Origin: Bradyrhizobium sp. Ash2021
Lineage (GTDB): Bacteria > Pseudomonadota > Alphaproteobacteria > Rhizobiales > Xanthobacteraceae
Direction of reading: 5' to 3'
DNA length: 64,000 nt
Assembly (NCBI RefSeq): GCF_031202265.1
Contig: NZ_CP100604.1
Span: 6,120,501-6,184,500 of the forward strand
The notes under the pieces: model-generated
Databases searched by the model: none
Told to the model about the DNA's origin: nothing
What the model saw: the letters and a program-made list of their open reading frames with translations, nothing else
Made by a program: the position numbers and the translations under genes
Part shown: positions 43,401 through 51,612 of the stretch, piece by piece
Numbering within the stretch: the stretch's first letter is position 1
Layout: the number at the start of each line of letters is the position of its first letter

Positions 43401-43811
43401 CTAGCCGTGAAACTTGAGCCCGTCGACGATCTTGTCGATCACCTTGCGCTCGGCGCGCATCGCGAGGCCAACGAGGTTGAGTTCGGCGCGGATCACCGCC
43501 TTCACCACCTCGCGATTGGCGGCGTCATGCGTGGTCTTGAACATGTCTTCGGTATAGACCGCGGGCTTGACGTTGCGCGACAGCGCGCGTTCCAGCGCGC
43601 GGGACAACGCCGGCCGGTCGGCGCCATAGATCAGGATCGGCTGTCCGATCAGCGACAGATATTTGGTGCCGGAACCGTCCTGGTAATTCTCGCCGATACA
43701 TTCGGGAAACGCCGCGGCGATGCCGCCCGCCAGGAACGACGCCACGTTGAGTTTTTGCCACGGTTCCAGGTCGGTCCGGATCACGACCGCGATCTTGGTG
43801 TCGAATTGCAT
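43401..43811 (-). CDS. DUF2000 domain-containing protein
   Basis: 136 residues from ATG 43811; an extension to 43847 reads into repeat DNA. It starts MQFDTKIAVVIRTDLEPWQKLNVASFLAGGIAA and contains YLSLIGQPILIYGADRPALSRALERAL and YTEDMFKTTHDAANREVV. The family resembles peptidyl-tRNA hydrolase 2 (PTH2) in fold, but its activity is not established. Cytoplasmic. Isolated between the direct repeat and a palindromic repeat. Confidence 0.87.
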   Translation of the reverse strand: MQFDTKIAVVIRTDLEPWQKLNVASFLAGGIAAAFPECIGENYQDGSGTKYLSLIGQPILIYGADRPALSRALERALSRNVKPAVYTEDMFKTTHDAANREVVKAVIRAELNLVGLAMRAERKVIDKIVDGLKFHG

Positions 43812-43826
43812 GATGGCTCCAATGGC

Positions 43827-43929
43827 CGTCATTCCGGGGCGATGCAAAGCATCGAACCCGGAATCTCGAGATTCTCAGATGCGCAATAGCGCATCATAGT
43901 TCGCGTCTACGACGCGCCCCGGAATGACG
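43827..43929. repeat. Palindromic intergenic repeat, CCGGAATGAC family
   Basis: Starts CGTCATTCCGGGGCGATGCAAAGCATCG and ends GCGCCCCGGAATGACGG. Inner GAATCTCGAGATTC hairpin and GATGCGCAATAGCGCATC. Closest to the 803-907 copy. Confidence 0.87.
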
Positions 43930-43941
43930 GCAGTTTAGATC

Positions 43942-44334
43942 CTACCCCTTGGCGTCGCAGGCCCAGGCGCGGATGACGCATTCCTTGCCGCCGAATTCGT
44001 AGCATTTTTTGGTCGCGGCGTTGAGCGAGCTCGATATTTTCGGCTTCACCGCGTAGCCATGGGCGCCGCAGGGGTTGGTCATGTCGACCGCGAGCGCAGC
44101 ACAGGCGCGCTTCATGGCCACGGCGGTGCAATCGCCCTTGCACTGTTTCAAGGCAGCCGCGCGCGCGGTGGCCTCGGCCGGATAGTCATAGGCCTGGCCA
44201 TAGGCGCCGCATTTGCCGACCGCCAACGCGCCGGCAGCCCACGCCTGCGTGGCGAAACGCGTCGCGCCCACGACCAGGGTCAGCGCAAGAATGAACAACG
44301 CGCGGCGTTGCGCTGTGGCAGTCGAAACGATCAA
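43942..44334 (-). CDS. DUF4189 domain-containing secreted protein
   Basis: About 130 residues. TTG 44334 is chosen because GGGGGAT lies seven bases upstream; TTG 44349 would add five residues. Signal sequence RRALFILALTLVVGATRFATQAWAAG. The mature domain is cysteine rich: ALAVGKCGAYGQAYDYPAEATARAAALKQCKGDCTAVAMKRACAALAVD is the classical DUF4189 pattern, with six or more cysteines likely in disulfides. Periplasmic or surface, unknown role. Monocistronic. Confidence 0.85.
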   Translation of the reverse strand: MIVSTATAQRRALFILALTLVVGATRFATQAWAAGALAVGKCGAYGQAYDYPAEATARAAALKQCKGDCTAVAMKRACAALAVDMTNPCGAHGYAVKPKISSSLNAATKKCYEFGGKECVIRAWACDAKG

Positions 44335-44518
44335 GATCCCATCCCCCAAGGCAGGCGGCGCCGAATCTAGCCGGGGGGAGTTGAGACTTGGTGAACGGGA
44401 GGTTGAAATCGAGGTGCGTAAGCGACAGCCGATCTGTTGATTTCGTCGTCCCGGCGTTCGCCTAGCGTTCGCCGGGACGACGTGGATAGATTTCGTGGCT
44501 CACCCTACGGACTACGAA

Positions 44519-46123
44519 TTACGACCTTCGCGCCGCTTCCAGCGCCTGCGGCGTGTCGATGTCGAGAAAAGCGCCAAAACCCTCGACCGGGACTTCGGCG
44601 ACGGCTTCGGCGTGCTTGGCGATCAAATGGCGGGCGCCGACGTCGCCGTCGAGCGTCATCAATTCGCGGAAGAAGCGCCGCGACCACAGCACAGGGTTGC
44701 CGCGCCTGCCGTCGCTGACGGGCACCGCGATCAGATGGCCGCGGTCGGGCTCGAAGGCCTCGATCAGTCTGTCGATCAGTTTGGCATCGATCAGCGGCAT
44801 ATCGCCAAGACAGATCACCGCGCCGTCGGCGTTCGCGGGTACCGCCGCAATGCCCGACTTGACCGAACTGGCGAGCCCGCCGGCGAAATCCGGGTTGCGG
44901 ACGAACTTTACCTTGAGGCCGCTCAATGCCTGCTCGACCAGATCGGCCTGATGGCCGGTGACGACGATGACTTCGGACGCTTTCGACGCCACCGCCTGCT
45001 CGGTCGCGATCCGCACCAGTTTTTTGCCGTCGAGTTCGGCGAGCAGCTTGTTGGGCCCGCCCATCCGGGTCGAGCGACCGGCCGCGAGGACGATCGCGGC
45101 GACGTTGCGGTTGCCTTCGAGATTTGGAACAGTGCGCGGCTGCGGACGCGTGACGATTTCCATCAACAGCCCGCCAACGCCCATGCCGGTCAGGTCGGAA
45201 CGCGACACCTTCAGCCCGGCGAGCAGCCGCATCAGCACCCAGTCAAAGCCGTTTTCGACCGGCGAGCGCGCGCAGCCCGGCGCGCCCAGCACCGGCACGC
45301 CGCCGGCGCTGCCGATCAGGAGCAGATTGCCGGGGTCGACCGGCATGCCAAAGTGCTCGATGGCGCCGCCGATTTCGGTGATCGCGGCCGGGATCACGTC
45401 GCGGCGGTCGGCGATCGCCGAAGCGCCGAACACGATGACGAGTTCGGCGCCGAGGCCGAGCAATTCCTTGATCGAGGCGGCCAGGTCAGTCTCGTCATGC
45501 GGCACGCGCCGCTCGGCGATGATGGTGGCGCCCGCCGGCGCCAGCCGTTCGGCCGTCACCCGCAGGGTTTTTTCGATCACCTTCGGCGCCAGCCCCGGCA
45601 GCAAGGTCGAGACCACGCCGACCTTCTTGATGGTGTAGGGCGCGATCCGCAACGCATCGCGGCCCGCCTGCACCACCGCCGCGTCGCGCAGTTTTGCCTC
45701 GACGCCGAACGGAATCAATTTGACGGTCGCGATCATCTCGCCTTCGACGACCGGCTTGAAGGCGGCAAGGGTCGCAAACGTAATGGCTTCGTCGACGCCG
45801 TTGATGTGGTCGACCGCCGCGCGGTCGACCACCAGCACGCCGGCGCGGGCCGCGAACAGGTTGGAACGGCCGGTAAAGGCGCGCTCGACATTGACGCCAT
45901 CGCCAGCGACGGCCTTCGCAATGCTGGCGGCGGCCACGTCCTCGGAGACGTCGCCGTCTTCGAGCCGCACCACGACAACTTCCTTGACGCCGGCCTTGTT
46001 GAGCGCGTCGACTTCGGCCGGCCCGATCGTGGTGCCCTTCTTGAGCACCAGCGGCCCCTGCCGCAGCGTATGCACGGTGACGCCGCCAATCGCGTCGGCC
46101 GGACTGGCGGGTCCGAACTTCAT
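44519..46123 (-). CDS. Molybdopterin-binding / MobA-like nucleotidyltransferase fusion protein
   Basis: 534 residues from ATG 46123. The first ~330 residues form a MoeA/MoCF-like molybdopterin-binding region (GPLVLKKGTTIGPAEVDALNKAGVKEVVVVRLEDGDV, GASAIADRRDVIPAAI). The last ~190 form a MobA/MocA-like NTP transferase: VAAIVLAAGRSTRMGGPNKLLAEL, GHQADLVEQAL, GDMPLIDAKLIDRL and RRGNPVLWSRRFFREL. Together they fit final assembly of the cytosine-dinucleotide MoCo used by hydroxylases of the xanthine dehydrogenase/CODH class. It overlaps the XdhC gene by four bases and is the last gene of the operon. Confidence 0.9.
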   Translation of the reverse strand: MKFGPASPADAIGGVTVHTLRQGPLVLKKGTTIGPAEVDALNKAGVKEVVVVRLEDGDVSEDVAAASIAKAVAGDGVNVERAFTGRSNLFAARAGVLVVDRAAVDHINGVDEAITFATLAAFKPVVEGEMIATVKLIPFGVEAKLRDAAVVQAGRDALRIAPYTIKKVGVVSTLLPGLAPKVIEKTLRVTAERLAPAGATIIAERRVPHDETDLAASIKELLGLGAELVIVFGASAIADRRDVIPAAITEIGGAIEHFGMPVDPGNLLLIGSAGGVPVLGAPGCARSPVENGFDWVLMRLLAGLKVSRSDLTGMGVGGLLMEIVTRPQPRTVPNLEGNRNVAAIVLAAGRSTRMGGPNKLLAELDGKKLVRIATEQAVASKASEVIVVTGHQADLVEQALSGLKVKFVRNPDFAGGLASSVKSGIAAVPANADGAVICLGDMPLIDAKLIDRLIEAFEPDRGHLIAVPVSDGRRGNPVLWSRRFFRELMTLDGDVGARHLIAKHAEAVAEVPVEGFGAFLDIDTPQALEAARRS

Positions 46124-46824
46124 GCCGCCTGCTCTTTCCTGGTCTCGCGCGGCAGCCGCAGTTCCGCGGTGATCTCGGCCATGATCGAGACCGCGATCTC
46201 CGACGGCGAGACCGCGCCGATGCTCAAGCCGATCGGCGCGTGAATGCGCGCGATGTCGGCATCGGAGGCGCCTTGCGCCTTCAGGCGCTCGGCGCGCTTT
46301 GCGTGGGTCTTTCGCGAGCCGAGCGCGCCGATATAGAAGCAGTCGCGCGCAAAGGCGTGCAGCAGCGCCGGATCGTCGATCTTGGGATCGTGCGTGACAG
46401 CTACGAACGCGGTGTAGTGATCGATGTTGAGCGGCGGCAGCGCCACGTCGGGCCATTCGGCGACCAGCGGCACGTCGGGAAAACGCTCCGGGCTCGCAAA
46501 CGCGGTGCGCGGATCCACCACGGTGACGTCATAGTCCAGCGAACGCGCCAGCGGCGCCAGCGCCTGGCTGATATGGACCGCGCCGACGATCACCAGCCGC
46601 GCGGTCGGCGCATAGACATTGAGGAACAGCTTTTTGCCGCCGGCCTCGATCATGCCGCTCTTGCCCATCCGCAACTGCTTGGCCAGATCGGCGCTCAGCG
46701 GGTCGGTGGCGATATCTTTTGCCTTCACCAGGCGCTGGTCGCCATTGGCGGTGTCGGTGACCACGATCACCGGGCGCCGCCCGGCGCGCTCGACGTTCAC
46801 TTCGCTCAGGGTCTGGAGTTTCAC
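46120..46824 (-). CDS. XdhC family protein (Rossmann part)
   Basis: 234 residues from GTG 46824, which overlaps the preceding stop as GTGA. The first part (VIVVTDTANGDQRLV...) is followed by the XdhC Rossmann domain RLVIVGAVHISQALAPLARSLDYDVTVVDPR and FYIGALGSRKTHAKRAERL...IHAPIGLSIGAVSPSEIAVSIMAEI. XdhC proteins bind and sulfurate the molybdenum cofactor before insertion into the hydroxylase. Here the family's N- and C-terminal halves are in two overlapping genes. Confidence 0.9.
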   Translation of the reverse strand: MKLQTLSEVNVERAGRRPVIVVTDTANGDQRLVKAKDIATDPLSADLAKQLRMGKSGMIEAGGKKLFLNVYAPTARLVIVGAVHISQALAPLARSLDYDVTVVDPRTAFASPERFPDVPLVAEWPDVALPPLNIDHYTAFVAVTHDPKIDDPALLHAFARDCFYIGALGSRKTHAKRAERLKAQGASDADIARIHAPIGLSIGAVSPSEIAVSIMAEITAELRLPRETRKEQAA

Positions 46825-47150
46825 GACTGGCCGACCTTCTCGACGAACACGCGGATGGTACCGCCGCAGGACAGGCCGACATTCCACGCGGTCTCGTCGG
46901 CGACGCCGAATTCGAGCATTTTGGGCTGGCCGCTGGCGATCACATCCAGCGCTTCGGTGACCACCGCGCCCTCGACGCAGCCGCCGGAGACGGACCCTAA
47001 GAACGTGCCGTCGTCATTGATGACCAGGCTGGAGCCGGCGGGCCGGGGCGCCGATCCCCAGGTTTCGACCACGGTCGCCAGCGCGACGCCGTGGCCGGCC
47101 TTTTGCCAGTTCTCAGCCGCCTGAAGGATATCCTCGTCACGATTGAGCAT
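46821..47150 (-). CDS. XdhC/CoxI family N-terminal-domain protein
   Basis: 109 residues: MLNRDEDILQAAENWQKAGHGVALATVVETWGSAPRPAGSSLVINDDGTFLGSVSGGCVEGAVVTEAL, then a short tail with SCGGTIRVFVE. This is the CoxI/XdhC N-terminal domain alone. SGGCVEG and CGG hold the conserved cysteines used for cofactor sulfuration. Four-base overlap with the downstream XdhC Rossmann gene; the VWA gene ends 13 bases upstream, all in one operon. Confidence 0.9.
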   Translation of the reverse strand: MLNRDEDILQAAENWQKAGHGVALATVVETWGSAPRPAGSSLVINDDGTFLGSVSGGCVEGAVVTEALDVIASGQPKMLEFGVADETAWNVGLSCGGTIRVFVEKVGQS

Positions 47151-47162
47151 TGCGGGCCTCTT

Positions 47163-48365
47163 TCAAGCTGCGGGGCGGATATGGCTCAGATGATGCGGCG
47201 GAGGCGGCGCCGACAGCGCCGCGATCAGCCCCTCGATTGAACTCAAATTATGCACCGGACGGAATTCGTCAACGTGCGGCAACATCATTTTGATGCCCTG
47301 CGCCTTGGCCTCGAACCCGCCGTAGCGCAACAGCGGGTTGAGCCAGATCAGGCGGCGGCAGGAACGGTGCAGCCGATCCATCTCGAACGCAAGCTTGTCG
47401 TCGGCCTCGCGCTCCAGCCCGTCGGAGATCAGCAGCACGATGGCGCCCTGCCCCAGCACCCGCCGTCCCCACAATTTGTTGAACGTATGCAGGGAGGTGG
47501 CGATCCGGGTGCCCCCGGCCCAATCCTCCACCGAGGACGAACAGCTCGCCAGCGCCTCGTCGGGGTCGCGCGCCCTTAAACTGCGCGTCACATTGGTCAG
47601 CCGGGTCCCGAACAGGAACACCGAGACGCGCTTCCTGGCATCGGTGATGGCGTGGAGGAAATGCAGGAAGAGGCGGGTATATTCGCTCATCGAGCCCGAT
47701 ATATCGAGCAGCGCCACGATCGGCGCCGGCTTGTCGATCCGGCCGAGCTTGCGGATGTCGATGATCTCGCCGCCGGTGCGCAAGGAACCGCGCAAGGTGC
47801 GGCGCATGTCGAGCCGCAAGCCCCGCGCATCCGGCTGGTAGCGGCGGGTGCGCAACTCGGCCTGCGGCAGCCGCATATTGGCGATGGCGCGGGTGACTTC
47901 GGCGATCTCGGCCGCGCTCATCTGCGCAAAGTCTTTCTTCTGCAAAATCTCCTTGTCGGAGACCGAGAGGCGCAGTTCCTGCTCCTGGGCCTGCGGCATC
48001 TCCTCGCGCATCGGCGGCTGCGCCATCGCCTCCTGGACCCGGCGCGAGGCCGGCGGCGGCTTCTTCCTGGCGTGTTCGGGCAGCGGCACCGAATCCAGCA
48101 TGTGCTTCCATTCGTCGGCGGCGCGGAAGAACAGGTCGAAGGCCTGGGCAAAGATCAGCATATGCTCGTGGCGCTTGACGAAGATCGCTTCCAGCGTGGC
48201 GTAGACGTCGGCGCGGTTGCCGATCTCGATCGCCTGCAGCGCGTTGAGCGCATCGATCACAGCACCGGGTCCAACCGGAATCCCGGCCGCGCGCAGCGCG
48301 CGGGCAAAGCCGACCACGTTGTCGGCCATCTGGCCGGTCGGGGGCGTGAGGTGGTTGATGGGCAT
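47163..48365 (-). CDS. VWA domain protein, CoxE-like
   Basis: 400 residues from ATG 48365; an in-frame ATG at 48389 falls in repeat DNA. The N-terminal helical CoxE region (NVVGFARALRAAGIPVGPGAVIDALNALQAI...) is followed by the von Willebrand A domain with MIDAS DISGSMSEY at about residue 220, and SDGLEREAD toward the end. With the MoxR ATPase it forms the chaperone pair that inserts the metal/sulfur parts into CODH-type Mo-hydroxylases. Co-operonic with MoxR upstream and XdhC downstream, separated from MoxR by a repeat. Confidence 0.92.
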   Translation of the reverse strand: MPINHLTPPTGQMADNVVGFARALRAAGIPVGPGAVIDALNALQAIEIGNRADVYATLEAIFVKRHEHMLIFAQAFDLFFRAADEWKHMLDSVPLPEHARKKPPPASRRVQEAMAQPPMREEMPQAQEQELRLSVSDKEILQKKDFAQMSAAEIAEVTRAIANMRLPQAELRTRRYQPDARGLRLDMRRTLRGSLRTGGEIIDIRKLGRIDKPAPIVALLDISGSMSEYTRLFLHFLHAITDARKRVSVFLFGTRLTNVTRSLRARDPDEALASCSSSVEDWAGGTRIATSLHTFNKLWGRRVLGQGAIVLLISDGLEREADDKLAFEMDRLHRSCRRLIWLNPLLRYGGFEAKAQGIKMMLPHVDEFRPVHNLSSIEGLIAALSAPPPPHHLSHIRPAA

Positions 48366-48383
48366 CGGTTTAGGTCTCACTGC

Positions 48384-48483
48384 CGTCATTCCGGGGCGCG
48401 CCCTCTTGGCGCGAGCCCGGAATCCATAACCACGATCGTGAGTATGGATTCCGGGCCTGCGCTACGCGCATCCCGGAATGACG
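48384..48483. repeat. Palindromic intergenic repeat, CCGGAATGAC family
   Basis: Starts CGTCATTCCGGGGCGCG and ends GCATCCCGGAATGACG. Mid-part AATCCATAACCACGATCGTGAGTATGGATT is a perfect-looking stem. It splits the cox-like operon between moxR and the VWA gene and may lower read-through. Confidence 0.87.
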
Positions 48484-48503
48484 ACGTCGTTCGAGCGTGC
48501 GAG

Positions 48504-49412
48504 CTAGTTCTCGCTCGTCGTTTCCTTCAAAACCTTCTGCAGCGCATCGCCCTGCATCCGCGCGATGTCGTCCTGGTATTTCAGCAGCGCGCCCAACGTG
48601 TCACCGACCACTTCCGGCGTCAGCGAACGGGCGTCGAGTTCGGTCAGCGCGGTGGCCCAGTCGATGGTTTCGGCGACGCCCGGCGACTTGTAGAAATCCT
48701 GGTCGCGTAGCGCCTGCACGAACCGCACGACCTGAAGCGACAGTTTGGCCGAAATATCGGGCACGCGCGATTTGACGATCGCGAGCTCGCGCTCGGCATT
48801 GGGATAATCCACCCAGTGATAGAGACAACGGCGCTTCAGCGCGTCGTGAATCTCGCGGGTGCGGTTCGAGGTGATGATGACGATCGGCGCCTGCGGCGCC
48901 TTGACGGTGCCGAATTCAGGGATGGTGACCTGGAAGTCCGAGAGAATTTCCAGGAGATACGCCTCGAACGCCTCGTCGGCGCGGTCGAGTTCGTCGATCA
49001 ACAGCACCGGCGCGCCGGCGACATCGGGCTCCAGCGCCTGCAGCAGCGGCCGCTTGATCATGAAGCGCTCGGCGAAAATGTCGCTCGACAGCTGCTCGCG
49101 ATCGGTATCGCCGGCCGCCTCCGCGAGCCGGATCGCGATCATCTGCGCCGCGCTGTTCCACTCATAGACCGCGGACGCAACATCCAGGCCTTCGTAGCAC
49201 TGCAGCCGGATCAGTTTTCGCCCAAGGGCCGCCGACAGCACCTTTGCGATTTCGGTCTTGCCGACGCCGGCCTCGCCTTCGAGAAACAGCGGCCGTCCCA
49301 TGCGCAGCGACAGATAGGTCACGGTTGCCAGCGACCGCTCGGCGAGATAGCCGCGCGAGGTCAGGAGTTCCAGCATCGCATCGACGGATTTGGGTAACGC
49401 CGGTGCGCTCAT
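48504..49412 (-). CDS. MoxR/CoxD family AAA ATPase
   Basis: 302 residues from ATG 49412. Walker A GEAGVGKTE at 46-54, Walker B VLLIDELDRADEAFEAYLLE, sensor 1 IITSNRTREIHDALKRRCLYHWVDYP (with arginine finger). A MoxR-type ATPase that, with the VWA protein, matures the Mo-hydroxylase. It ends 138 bases before the VWA start (repeat between) and starts 37 bases after the medium subunit gene. Confidence 0.94.
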   Translation of the reverse strand: MSAPALPKSVDAMLELLTSRGYLAERSLATVTYLSLRMGRPLFLEGEAGVGKTEIAKVLSAALGRKLIRLQCYEGLDVASAVYEWNSAAQMIAIRLAEAAGDTDREQLSSDIFAERFMIKRPLLQALEPDVAGAPVLLIDELDRADEAFEAYLLEILSDFQVTIPEFGTVKAPQAPIVIITSNRTREIHDALKRRCLYHWVDYPNAERELAIVKSRVPDISAKLSLQVVRFVQALRDQDFYKSPGVAETIDWATALTELDARSLTPEVVGDTLGALLKYQDDIARMQGDALQKVLKETTSEN

Positions 49413-49449
49413 GGGCAAGCCAGTCTTGATAGAGCAGGAATTCGCAATT

Positions 49450-50253
49450 TTATTTGGCGGTCGCAGCTTCGACCGCGCGGCGCGTCAGCACCCCGATCAG
49501 ATGCGCGCGATATTCCGCGCTGCCGTGCAGGTCGCTGTTCAGCCCTTCCGCCGGCACCGACAGCCCATCGAGCACCTTGTGCGAAAAACGCTTTTTCAGC
49601 GCTTCCTCGAACGCAGTGACGCGGAACACGCCGTCCGAGCCGGCGCCGGTGACGGCCACCCGCACGTCCGACGGACGTTTTGCAACGAACACGCCGACCA
49701 GCGCGTAGCGCGACGCTTGATTCCGGAACTTGACGTAGGCCGCCTTCTTCGGCACCGGGAACATCACTTTGGTGATGATCTCGTCGCTCTCCAGCGCGGT
49801 CGTGAACAATCCCTGGAAAAACTCTTCGGCCTTCAGGCGGCGCTTGTTGGTGACGATGGTGGCGCCAAGCGCGAGGCAGGCGGCGGGATAATCCGCGGTT
49901 GGATCGTTGTTGGCGAGCGAGCCGCCGATGGTGCCCTTGTGGCGCACCGCGGGGTCGCCGATCTGGCCGGCCAGTTCAGCCAGCGCCGGGATCGCCTCGC
50001 CGACCACGGCGGAGGTGGCGACATCGGCGTGCCTGGCGGTGGCGCCGATCACCAGCGCACGGCCCTTCATCTCGATCATGTCCAACCCCTCGATGTGGGA
50101 GAGGTCGACCAGATGCGGGGGGCTGGCGAGCCGCTGCTTCATGACCGGCACCAGCGTGTGGCCGCCGGCGATCAGTTTGGCGTCTTCGTTCTTCACCAGG
50201 AGATTGGCGGCCTGTCGCACGGTTGCCGGACGATGATATTTGAATTCGTACAT
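49450..50253 (-). CDS. FAD-binding medium subunit of a molybdenum hydroxylase (CoxM-like)
   Basis: 267 residues. The FAD site is visible as LIAGGHTLVPVMKQRLASP near residues 30-45 and GTIGGSLANNDPTADYPAACLALGA near 110-130; the C-terminus has VAVTGAGSDGVFRV typical of CO_deh_flav_C. It passes electrons from the iron-sulfur subunit to FAD and on to quinone. The start lies 45 bases after the small subunit stop. In known operons of the order S-L-M, the large catalytic subunit would lie in this gap, but nothing is there. Confidence 0.94.
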   Translation of the reverse strand: MYEFKYHRPATVRQAANLLVKNEDAKLIAGGHTLVPVMKQRLASPPHLVDLSHIEGLDMIEMKGRALVIGATARHADVATSAVVGEAIPALAELAGQIGDPAVRHKGTIGGSLANNDPTADYPAACLALGATIVTNKRRLKAEEFFQGLFTTALESDEIITKVMFPVPKKAAYVKFRNQASRYALVGVFVAKRPSDVRVAVTGAGSDGVFRVTAFEEALKKRFSHKVLDGLSVPAEGLNSDLHGSAEYRAHLIGVLTRRAVEAATAK

Positions 50254-50298
50254 GAAAGTTTCCCGGAAATTTCCTGATCGCAGTCGCGATGATCTGGT

Positions 50299-50784
50299 TT
50301 ATGCGAGATCGGACTTGGCCATCGCCTTGGCGCCGGCTGCGATCGATTGAACGATGTTCTGGTAGCCGGTGCAGCGGCACAGATTGCCTTCGAGCTCTTC
50401 GCGGATGACGTGGTCGGAGAGGTCATGGCCCTTGCGATGCACGATATCGACCGCGGTCATGATCATGCCGGGGGTGCAGAAGCCGCATTGCAGGCCGTGA
50501 TGCTCGCGAAAGGCTTCCTGCATCGGATGCAGCGGCGCGCCGTCGGCGGCCAGGCCCTCGATAGTCTTGACCTCGTGGCCGTCGGCCATGACCGCCAGCG
50601 TGGTGCAGGATTTGACCGCCTTGCCGTCGAGATGGACGACACAGGCGCCGCACTGCGAGGTGTCGCAACCGACATGGGTGCCAGTCAGGCGCAGATTTTC
50701 GCGCAGAAACTGGACCAGCAGGGTACGGGGGTCGACATTGGCGTTTACGGGATTGCCGTTCACGATCAGGGAAATCTTGGCCAT
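50299..50784 (-). CDS. [2Fe-2S] small subunit of a molybdenum hydroxylase (CoxS-like)
   Basis: 161 residues from ATG 50784. Plant-ferredoxin cluster cysteines C40, C45, C48 and C60 ([24 protein letters not shown], given here only as positions) and the second cluster in the helical domain: [10 protein letters not shown] and [11 protein letters not shown]. It relays electrons from the Mo centre to the FAD subunit. Lies 177 bases after coxG and 45 before coxM. Like all proteins in this set, it has no signal peptide; assembly is cytoplasmic. Confidence 0.95.
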   Translation of the reverse strand: MAKISLIVNGNPVNANVDPRTLLVQFLRENLRLTGTHVGCDTSQCGACVVHLDGKAVKSCTTLAVMADGHEVKTIEGLAADGAPLHPMQEAFREHHGLQCGFCTPGMIMTAVDIVHRKGHDLSDHVIREELEGNLCRCTGYQNIVQSIAAGAKAMAKSDLA

Positions 50785-50961
50785 CAGCACTCTCTTGGGC
50801 TGCCCTGCCGCATATCGGCAGAACAGGCGTTTAGAAACGTTCAAAGGCCATAATATGGGCCATGCCGGCAATGAGCAACCTCAGCTGGGGCATGGCCTGA
50901 TATGACCTGGCGGGACTCTTGGGCGGGCCTAGCCTTCTCAGGGATCAGGCTTTTTCGGGAA

Positions 50962-51408
50962 TCAACCCTGGACCGCCTTGGCGAAATTGGCGAAGAACTC
51001 GTCGGCCAGCTTCTTGGCCGCGCCGTTGATCAGCCGCTGCCCGAGCTGGGCCAGCTTGCCGCCGATCTGGGCCTCGACATTGTAACTCAAAAGCGTCCCG
51101 CCATCCTTCTCGGCAAGCCCCACCGTGGCGCCGCCCTTTGCGAAACCGGCAACCCCGCCCTCGCCCTCGCCCGAGATCTTGTAGCCGTTGGGCGGATCGA
51201 GATCGCTCAGCATGACCTTGCCCTTGAAGCGGGCGGAGACCGGGCCGACCTTCATTTTGGCGGTGGCGCGGAAGCCGCCATCGTCGGTCTTCTCCAGTTC
51301 CTCGCAGCCGGGGATGCAGACTTTCAGCACTTCCGGGTCGTTCAATTTGGCCCACACCGCCTCGCGCGGCGCCGCAAGCTGGACTTCGCCGTTCATCGTC
51401 ATGGCCAT
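50962..51408 (-). CDS. CoxG-like SRPBCC protein
   Basis: 148 residues. MAMTMNGEVQLAAPREAVWAKLNDPEVLKVCIPGCEELEK is the CO-dehydrogenase subunit G start; the rest follows the Bet v 1-like helix-grip fold, with a Gly/Ala-rich end LINGAAKKLADEFFANFAKAVQG. CoxG is not part of the enzyme core and is thought to help attach or recruit it at the membrane. First gene of the eight-gene minus-strand cluster. Divergent from pcaB. Confidence 0.93.
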   Translation of the reverse strand: MAMTMNGEVQLAAPREAVWAKLNDPEVLKVCIPGCEELEKTDDGGFRATAKMKVGPVSARFKGKVMLSDLDPPNGYKISGEGEGGVAGFAKGGATVGLAEKDGGTLLSYNVEAQIGGKLAQLGQRLINGAAKKLADEFFANFAKAVQG

Positions 51409-51612
51409 GGCTGGTGCCTCCCGGATCGCTTCAACCTGCTCCCCAAGTAAAGCACGCCCGGTCCAAAAGAAAGGCCACGTTCCGACAATGAGCGATGCAT
51501 ATTCGCGGGCGCAGCAGGCCGCAAAAGCGGCCGCCGGTTTGTGACCGGAAAATGCGCAAACCGATCGGAGGCCATTGGCAGAGCCAACCGGGGATGGTTA
51601 GGTCGCGCGCAG

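Noticed and set aside
50254..50298. Remnant of coxL between the S and M genes
   Set aside because: The 45 bases hold only a leader with an SD-like stretch; no coding trace of a large subunit is visible.
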